Source: Pseudomonas graminis | Lineage (GTDB): Bacteria > Pseudomonadota > Gammaproteobacteria > Pseudomonadales > Pseudomonadaceae | Reading direction: 5' to 3' | Assembly: GCF_900111735.1 (NCBI RefSeq) | Contig: NZ_FOHW01000028.1 | Span: 1-64,000, forward strand | Length of the DNA stretch: 64,000 nt | Translations under genes and position numbers: made by a program | Shown here: positions 58,841 to 64,000 of the stretch, one piece after another | Layout of the letters: every line of letters starts with the position of its first letter | Numbering within the stretch: position 1 is the first letter of the stretch | The notes under the pieces: model-generated | Seen by the model: the letters and a program-made list of their open reading frames with translations, nothing else | Database searches by the model: none | Told to the model about the DNA's origin: nothing

Positions 58841-59980
58841 ATGACCACCACAGAGCAAAGCGTGCTCGACGCAGCCTATATGGCGCGGGCGTTGGAACTG
58901 GCGCGCAAGGGCGTCTACTCGACGCACCCCAACCCGCGTGTCGGCTGCGTGATCGTGCGTGATGGCGAGATTGTCGGTGAAGGCTGGCATGTCCGCGCCG
59001 GTGAACCCCATGCCGAGGTGCATGCGCTGCGCCAGGCGGGCGACAAGGCAAAGGACGCGACCGCTTACGTCACCCTTGAGCCCTGCAGTCATCATGGCCG
59101 CACCCCGCCGTGCGCCGACGCGCTGGTCAACGCCGGTGTGGCGTGTGTGGTGGCCGCGATGCAAGACCCCAATCCCGACGTCGCCGGCCGTGGCCTGTTG
59201 CGCCTCATGGGCGCGGGAATTGCGGTACAGAGCGGCGTGCTCGAAAGCGAAGCGCGGGCGCTGAACAAAGGGTTTCTCAAACGCATGGAACACGGCCTGC
59301 CCTACGTGCGGGTGAAGCTGGCGATGAGCCTCGACGGCCGCACGGCCATGGCCAGCGGCGAAAGCCAGTGGATCACCGGCCCCGAAGCGCGCTCCGCCGT
59401 GCAGCGCCTGCGAGCCCAGTCGAGTGTGGTGCTGACCGGTGCCGATACCGTGCTGGCCGACAACGCGCGACTCACCGTTCGGCCTGACGAGTTGGGCCTG
59501 AACGCCGAACTCACCGCATTGTCCGCGACCCGACCGCCGTTGCGCGTGTTGATCGACGGGCGTTTGCGGGTGCCACTTGATGCGCCTTTCTTTAAAGCGG
59601 GCAATGCGCTGGTAGTGACTTGCGCGGCAGCCTCGGCCCGCGAGCGTTACCACGACGAAGGCCACGAAATGCTGGCGCTGCCGAGCAGTGGCGGACACGT
59701 CGACCTGCGCAAACTGCTGATCGAACTGGCCGCCCGCGGCGTCAACGACGTGTTGGTAGAGGCTGGCCCTAAACTCGCCGGCGCGTTTACCCGGTTGGGC
59801 CTGGTGGATGAATACCAGATCTTCGTGGCGGGCAAGTTCATGGGCTCGTCGGCGCGACCGTTGCTGGACCTGCCGATGGCGCAAATGAGCGAAGCGCTCG
59901 AACTCAAGATTGTCGAAATGCGCGCGGTCGGCAATGACTGGCGAGTCATTGCGATACCCGCGTCGCACCCCGGCGTATAA
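58841..59980 (+). CDS. ribD: RibD bifunctional pyrimidine deaminase/reductase
   Basis: Carries out the second and third steps of riboflavin synthesis: deamination of the GTP-derived pyrimidine, then NADPH reduction of the ribose. It has 379 residues. The deaminase zinc site is HAEVHAL and PCSHHGRTPPC; the reductase domain starts near VRVKLAMSLDGRTAMASGESQWITG. ATG at 58841 was taken; the GTG two codons earlier overlaps the nrdR stop and is also possible. A TATAAT sequence falls on the stop codon but lacks a good -35. Confidence 0.95.
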   Translation: MTTTEQSVLDAAYMARALELARKGVYSTHPNPRVGCVIVRDGEIVGEGWHVRAGEPHAEVHALRQAGDKAKDATAYVTLEPCSHHGRTPPCADALVNAGVACVVAAMQDPNPDVAGRGLLRLMGAGIAVQSGVLESEARALNKGFLKRMEHGLPYVRVKLAMSLDGRTAMASGESQWITGPEARSAVQRLRAQSSVVLTGADTVLADNARLTVRPDELGLNAELTALSATRPPLRVLIDGRLRVPLDAPFFKAGNALVVTCAAASARERYHDEGHEMLALPSSGGHVDLRKLLIELAARGVNDVLVEAGPKLAGAFTRLGLVDEYQIFVAGKFMGSSARPLLDLPMAQMSEALELKIVEMRAVGNDWRVIAIPASHPGV

Positions 59981-60026
59981 TTCCGGCTTCCGCGTTCAGC
60001 GCTGGCCCTGTTTTCCAGGAGCACCC

Positions 60027-60698
60027 ATGTTTACCGGCATCATCGAATCCATCGGCAGCATCCGCGCCATCACTCCGAAAGGCGGCGACGTCCGCGTTTA
60101 CGTAGAGACCGGCAAGCTTGACCTTTCCGACGTGAAGCTGGGCGACAGCATCGCGGTCAACGGCGTCTGCCTGACCGCCGTTGAATTGCCAGGCGACGGC
60201 TTCTGGGCTGACGTCAGCCGCGAGACCCTGAACGTCACCGCGTTCGTCGATCTCAAGACCGGCAGCCGCGTCAATCTGGAAAAAGCCCTGACCCCGACCA
60301 CTCGCCTGGGCGGCCATCTGGTCAGCGGCCACGTCGATGGCGTCGGCGAAGTGCTCTCCCGCGAAGAAAACGCCCGTGCCATTCAGTTCCGCATGCGCGC
60401 ACCCCGCGAGCTGGCCAAGTACATCTCCCACAAAGGCTCGATCACCATCGACGGCACCAGCCTGACCGTGAATGCGGTCAACGGCGCCGAGTTCGAGCTG
60501 ACCATCGTTCCGCACACGCTCGCCGAAACCATCATGGGCGACTACAGCCCGGGCCGTAAAATCAACCTGGAAGTCGATCTGCTGGCGCGTTACCTCGAGC
60601 GTTTGTTGCTCGGTGACAAAGCGGCTGATCCGACGCCGGCCCAAGGCGGCAACATCACTGAAAGCTTTCTGGCCGCCAACGGCTACCTCAAATCCTGA
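60027..60698 (+). CDS. ribC: Riboflavin synthase
   Basis: Dismutates two 6,7-dimethyl-8-ribityllumazine molecules to riboflavin. It has 223 residues made of two similar lumazine-binding barrels, starting MFTGIIESIGSI with the repeat VSGHVDGVGEV, and ending with a trimerising helix. Preceded by CCAGGAG. Some annotations call this gene ribE. Confidence 0.95.
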   Translation: MFTGIIESIGSIRAITPKGGDVRVYVETGKLDLSDVKLGDSIAVNGVCLTAVELPGDGFWADVSRETLNVTAFVDLKTGSRVNLEKALTPTTRLGGHLVSGHVDGVGEVLSREENARAIQFRMRAPRELAKYISHKGSITIDGTSLTVNAVNGAEFELTIVPHTLAETIMGDYSPGRKINLEVDLLARYLERLLLGDKAADPTPAQGGNITESFLAANGYLKS

Positions 60699-60715
60699 AT
60701 TGAAGGGGGTGCCGC

Positions 60716-61807
60716 GTGGCGCTCAACAGCATCGAAGAACTGGTTGAAGACATTCGCCAAGGCAAGATGGTCATCCTCATGGATGACGAAGACCGTGAGA
60801 ATGAAGGCGATCTGATCATGGCCTCCGAGTGCGTCAAGGCCGAGCACATCAACTTCATGGCGCGTTACGCTCGCGGCCTGATCTGCATGCCGATGACCCG
60901 CGAGCGCTGCGAGACGCTGAAGCTGCCGCTGATGGCGCAGCGCAATGGTTCGGGCTTCGGCACCAAGTTCACCGTGTCCATCGAAGCCGCCGAGGGCGTG
61001 ACCACCGGGATTTCCGCCGCCGACCGCGCGCGCACCGTTCAGGCCGCTGCTGCCAAAGACGCGAAGGCCGATGACATCGTCAGCCCGGGTCACATTTTCC
61101 CGCTGATGGCCCAGGCTGGCGGCACGCTGTCCCGCGCAGGCCATACCGAAGCGGCATGCGACCTGGCGCGCATGGCCGGTTTCGAGCCGACTGGCGTGAT
61201 CTGCGAAGTCATGAACGACGACGGCACCATGTCCCGTCGTACTGAACTGGAAGCTTTCGCGGCCGAGCACAACATCAAGATCGGCACCATCGCTGACCTG
61301 ATTCATTACCGGATGATCCACGAACGTACCGTTCAGCGGATTGCCGAGCAGCCGCTGGACAGCGAACTGGGCCATTTCAATCTGGTGACCTACCGCGACT
61401 CCGTCGAAGGCGATGTGCACCTGGCGCTGACGCTGGGCAAGATCTGCGCAGAAGAAGCGACGCTGGTTCGTGTACACAACATGGACCCGCTGCGCGACCT
61501 GTTGATGGTCAGACAGCCCGGCCGCTGGAGCCTGCGCGCTGCCATGAAGACCGTGGCCGAGGCCGGCAGCGGTGTCGTGCTGCTGCTCGGTCACCCGCTC
61601 GACGGCGACACGGTTCTGGCCCATGTGCGTGAAACCGCTGGCGGCACGCCGATCAAAACACCGACCACTTACAGCACGGTCGGTGCCGGTTCGCAGATCC
61701 TTCGTGACCTCGGCGTGCGCAAAATGCGCCTGATGAGTTCGCCAATGAAGTTCAATGCGATATCCGGTTTCGATCTGGAAGTTGTAGAATACGTGCCCTC
61801 CGAATAA
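60716..61807 (+). CDS. ribB: RibB 3,4-dihydroxy-2-butanone-4-phosphate synthase with degenerate RibA-like domain
   Basis: Residues 1-205 are an intact DHBP synthase (MDDEDRENEGDLIMASE near 22-38, then PGHIFPL and GHTEAACDLARMAG). Residues 206-363 resemble GTP cyclohydrolase II and keep SQILRDLGVRKMRLMSSP, but the zinc-binding segment with three cysteines (ECLTGD...CDCG in RibA) reads NMDPLRDLLMVRQPGRW at 255-271 with no cysteine. The only cysteine in this domain is C244. This matches the RibBX hybrid described in Proteobacteria, where the second domain is not a cyclohydrolase. It begins at GTG after AAGGGGG and is often auto-annotated as bifunctional ribBA. A true RibA should be elsewhere. 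Confidence 0.93.
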   Translation: MALNSIEELVEDIRQGKMVILMDDEDRENEGDLIMASECVKAEHINFMARYARGLICMPMTRERCETLKLPLMAQRNGSGFGTKFTVSIEAAEGVTTGISAADRARTVQAAAAKDAKADDIVSPGHIFPLMAQAGGTLSRAGHTEAACDLARMAGFEPTGVICEVMNDDGTMSRRTELEAFAAEHNIKIGTIADLIHYRMIHERTVQRIAEQPLDSELGHFNLVTYRDSVEGDVHLALTLGKICAEEATLVRVHNMDPLRDLLMVRQPGRWSLRAAMKTVAEAGSGVVLLLGHPLDGDTVLAHVRETAGGTPIKTPTTYSTVGAGSQILRDLGVRKMRLMSSPMKFNAISGFDLEVVEYVPSE

Positions 61808-61892
61808 AGACCGGCAGGTGACAGGCCCCGACAGCGTTCAGCCGTTGGTGGTTTTTGTTCCTGCAGTCGCCCGATTCGTGGCCTAAAATCCC

Positions 61893-61921
61893 TGAAAGCG
61901 CGCGCCCGATGCGCGCTTTCA
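61893..61921 (+). terminator. Hairpin between ribB and the lumazine synthase gene
   Basis: TGAAAGCGCGC pairs with GCGCGCTTTCA around GCCCGAT. No T-run follows (TGCTCTTT), so it may be a processing or attenuation element. No FMN riboswitch pattern was recognised in this 148-base gap. Confidence 0.5.
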
Positions 61922-61955
61922 TGCTCTTTAATACGAGAACACGAGACTCAGCCGA

Positions 61956-62432
61956 ATGACCCTGAAGACCATCGAAGGTACCTTCATCGCCCCCCAAGGT
62001 CGCTATGCCCTGGTGGTTGGCCGCTTCAACAGCTTCGTCGTCGAAAGCCTCGTCAGCGGCGCCGTTGATGCCCTGGTTCGCCATGGCGTGAGCGAAAGCG
62101 ACATCACCATCATTCGCGCACCGGGCGCGTTCGAAATCCCGCTGGTTGTGCAGAAGGTCGCTCAACGCAGCGAATTCGCCGCCATCATCGCCCTGGGCGC
62201 CGTCATTCGTGGCGGCACCCCGCACTTCGAATACGTCGCTGGCGAATGCACCAAGGGCCTGTCCCAGGTGTCCATGGAATTCGGCGTGCCGGTCGCTTTC
62301 GGCGTACTGACTGTCGATTCCATCGAACAGGCGATCGAGCGTTCCGGCACCAAGGCCGGTAACAAAGGCGCTGAAGCTGCGCTGTCCGCCATTGAGATGG
62401 TCAGCCTGTTGGCGCAGTTGGAGGCCAAGTGA
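61956..62432 (+). CDS. ribE: 6,7-Dimethyl-8-ribityllumazine synthase
   Basis: Condenses the RibB product with the RibD-derived pyrimidine to make the riboflavin synthase substrate. It has 158 residues with YALVVGRFNSFVVESLVSGAVDAL, the RAPGAFEIP motif and AIIALGAVIRGGTPHFEYVAGE, whose histidine is catalytic. Called ribH in other schemes. Overlaps nusB by 4 bases. Confidence 0.95.
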   Translation: MTLKTIEGTFIAPQGRYALVVGRFNSFVVESLVSGAVDALVRHGVSESDITIIRAPGAFEIPLVVQKVAQRSEFAAIIALGAVIRGGTPHFEYVAGECTKGLSQVSMEFGVPVAFGVLTVDSIEQAIERSGTKAGNKGAEAALSAIEMVSLLAQLEAK

Positions 62433-62929
62433 TTAACGACGAAAGCGATCAGTTCAATCCGCGTGATCCACGTGCGGCAGACGCTGGCAAGCCATCCAAA
62501 AGCGAAAAGCGCCGTGCGGCTCGCCAGATGGCGATGCAGGCCCTGTACCAGCGCCACATGGCGGGTCAGTCGCTGAACGAAATCGAAGCACAGTTTCGCG
62601 TCGACAACGACTTCACCTCTGTCGATGCCAGCTATTTCCACGACATCCTTCACGGTGTCCCGGCCAATCAGGACAAGATCGACGCTGCACTGGCGCCTTG
62701 TCTGGACCTGACCATCGAAGAGCTGGACCCGGTTGAACTGGCGGTATTGCGCCTGTCGACCTGGGAACTGCTCGAGCGCATCGACGTGCCGTATCGTGTG
62801 GTCATCAACGAAGGCATCGAGCTGGCGAAAGTCTACGGTTCGACCGACGGCCACAAGTTCGTCAACGGCGTGCTCGACAAGCTGGCTCCGCGTCTGCGCG
62901 AAGTCGAAGTGAAGGCGCACAAGCGCTGA
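62429..62929 (+). CDS. nusB: NusB transcription antitermination factor
   Basis: Binds boxA RNA of rRNA operons with S10 (NusE). It has 166 residues from GTG, overlapping the previous stop (GTGA). An acidic, presumably unordered N-terminus of about 20 residues precedes the all-helical NusB fold (KRRAARQMAMQALYQRHMAG, VVINEGIELAKVYGSTDGHKFVNGVLDKLA). The fusion of riboflavin and nusB genes in one operon is widespread. Confidence 0.95.
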   Translation: MINDESDQFNPRDPRAADAGKPSKSEKRRAARQMAMQALYQRHMAGQSLNEIEAQFRVDNDFTSVDASYFHDILHGVPANQDKIDAALAPCLDLTIEELDPVELAVLRLSTWELLERIDVPYRVVINEGIELAKVYGSTDGHKFVNGVLDKLAPRLREVEVKAHKR

Positions 62930-62966
62930 GGCTTCTGGGTTTCTCCAGAACCTGAGCGTCTCCGGC

Positions 62967-63932
62967 ATGGGCGAGTTCGAGCTGATCCGCAATTACTTTG
63001 CCGCTGCGCCCTGCGCGCAGCCCGGCGAAGGCGTTGCACTGGGCATCGGCGACGACTGCGCCCTGTTGTCGGTGGCCGCTGGCGAGCAACTCGCCGTCTC
63101 CACTGACACGCTGGTCGCCGGGGTGCATTTCCCCGACGTCTGCGATCCTTTCCTGCTCGGCCAGCGCGCACTCGGCGTCTCGGCCAGCGACCTGGCCGCC
63201 ATGGGCGCCAGTCCCCTCGCATTTACCCTTGCCCTGACCCTGCCGCAGGTTTCCGCCGACTGGCTGGAAGCATTCGCTCGCGGTTTGAATACGATGGCCC
63301 AGAGCTGCGGCCTGCGCCTGATCGGCGGCGACACGACGCGCGGTCCTTTGAGCCTGACCCTCACGGTCTTCGGCACCGTCCCGACCGGGCAGGCGTTGAC
63401 TCGAAGCGGCGCGCGGCCTGGCGATGTGTTGTGCGTGGGCGGTCCGCTGGGTGACGCGGCCGGGGCGCTGCCGTTGGTGTTGAACCAGCGCAGCACCGAG
63501 GCGTCTACCACTCAGGCCTTGCTGGCGCGTTACTGGTCGCCGCAGCCACAGTTCGAGCTGGGCATCGCGTTGCGCGGCAAGGCCAGCGCGGCGCTGGACA
63601 TCTCCGACGGACTGCTCGCCGATGGCGGACACATCGCCACGGCATCGGGCGTACGCTTGCTCGTTGAACGCGACAAAGTGCCGATGTCCGACGCGCTGCT
63701 GAGTTTTTTCGGGCCTGACGCGGCGTTGGACGCCGCGCTCAGTGGGGGCGACGACTACAGACTGGCTTTCACGTTGCCGCCCTCATGGCTGGCTGAACTA
63801 CAGGCTTCCGGATTGCCTGTTTTCGTTCTGGGTCGAGTGGTCGAAGGTCACGGCGTGGCGCTGATTGACGCACTTGGGCAGGACGTCACCCCGTTGACTC
63901 GGGGCTATCAACATTTTCAGGAGACACGGTGA
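62967..63932 (+). CDS. thiL: Thiamine-monophosphate kinase
   Basis: Phosphorylates thiamine monophosphate to the active pyrophosphate cofactor. It has 321 residues in the PurM-like fold, with GIGDDCALL near residue 28, STDTLVAGVHFP, DLAAMGASP, IGGDTTRGP and ALDISDGLLADGGHI. Starts 37 bases after nusB and overlaps pgpA by 4 bases. Confidence 0.95.
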   Translation: MGEFELIRNYFAAAPCAQPGEGVALGIGDDCALLSVAAGEQLAVSTDTLVAGVHFPDVCDPFLLGQRALGVSASDLAAMGASPLAFTLALTLPQVSADWLEAFARGLNTMAQSCGLRLIGGDTTRGPLSLTLTVFGTVPTGQALTRSGARPGDVLCVGGPLGDAAGALPLVLNQRSTEASTTQALLARYWSPQPQFELGIALRGKASAALDISDGLLADGGHIATASGVRLLVERDKVPMSDALLSFFGPDAALDAALSGGDDYRLAFTLPPSWLAELQASGLPVFVLGRVVEGHGVALIDALGQDVTPLTRGYQHFQETR

Positions 63933-64000
63933 CAGATCATCCTAATCAGGTCCCGGCGGAAAACGTTCCACCGTCGGTATGGACCAATCCGTGGCATTTC
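63929..64000 (+). CDS. pgpA: Phosphatidylglycerophosphatase A, 5' part (runs off the window)
   Basis: The first 24 codons from a GTG overlapping the thiL stop (GTGA), giving MTDHPNQVPAENVPPSVWTN and then PWHF. The WTNPWHF segment matches the start of PgpA, which dephosphorylates PGP to phosphatidylglycerol at the inner membrane, and nusB-thiL-pgpA is the standard order. The gene is open at the window end. Confidence 0.85.
   Translation, partial: MTDHPNQVPAENVPPSVWTNPWHF

Noticed and set aside
59949..59981. Internal promoter at the ribD stop (perfect TATAAT at 59976)
   Set aside because: No -35 match at 16-18 bases; the nearest TTGCGA is 21 bases away, so it is most likely chance.
61808..61955. 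Possible FMN riboswitch before the lumazine synthase gene
   Set aside because: The conserved RFN core blocks were not recognised; only a GC-rich hairpin is present.

Overview
The window is a chromosomal segment of a Pseudomonas species, most likely of the fluorescens/syringae lineage. Evidence: the 23S and 5S ends, the tRNA-Tyr/Gly/Thr/Trp block, the fused rif, str, S10, spc and alpha ribosomal superoperon, the rplQ-bfr-uvrA-MFS-ssb order, the nrdR-ribD-ribC-ribB-ribE-nusB-thiL-pgpA operon, and Pseudomonas-type REP repeats. No insertion sequence, prophage, integrase or CRISPR array was seen. No gene-free gap exceeds about 260 bases.

Layout. 1-360: end of an rRNA operon (23S tail, 5S, terminator). 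504-1959: birA and a small SPOR-like membrane-anchored protein. 2061-2642: two tRNA transcription units. 2687-32914: transcription and translation superoperon, secE-nusG, rplKAJL-rpoBC, rpsLG-fusA-tuf, the S10 operon, the spc operon through secY-rpmJ, then rpsMKD-rpoA-rplQ. 33165-38668: ferritin-like bfr, uvrA on the minus strand, a YajR-like transporter and ssb. 38759-44654: accessory genes, namely an NTF2-like protein with a TetR regulator, a YdeP-like molybdopterin oxidoreductase and a large MscS channel. 44686-51225: two REP doublets, the helicase lhr and a pair of SDR proteins. 51292-57750: ompW with an ANR-type site, a four-gene zinc-type ABC operon with a Zur-like site, a small conserved protein, cnoX and a methyltransferase/YbaY pair, with further REP doublets. 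58374-64000: nrdR and the riboflavin/nusB/thiL/pgpA operon, cut by the window edge.

The superoperon makes the RNA polymerase core, NusG, most ribosomal proteins, EF-G, EF-Tu and the SecYE translocon. Several of its products act together in antitermination or feedback (NusG, S10/NusE, NusB at 62429, L1, L10-L12, L4). Its internal junctions repeat one design: a hairpin followed at once by a sigma-70 promoter with a 17-base spacer (before rpsL, rpsJ, rpsH and rpsM). Two genes that I recall at this locus in P. aeruginosa are missing: coaX after birA and tufB between tRNA-Thr and tRNA-Trp.

I found no clearly new multi-gene system. The most rewarding leads are the SDR pair whose first member has lost the catalytic Tyr and Lys, the Zur-type DUF2796/ABC/DUF3299 operon, the TetR gene whose operator sits inside its own apparently leaderless promoter, the promoter-hairpin module that splits the spc operon, and the RibB fusion with a zinc-less RibA-like domain.
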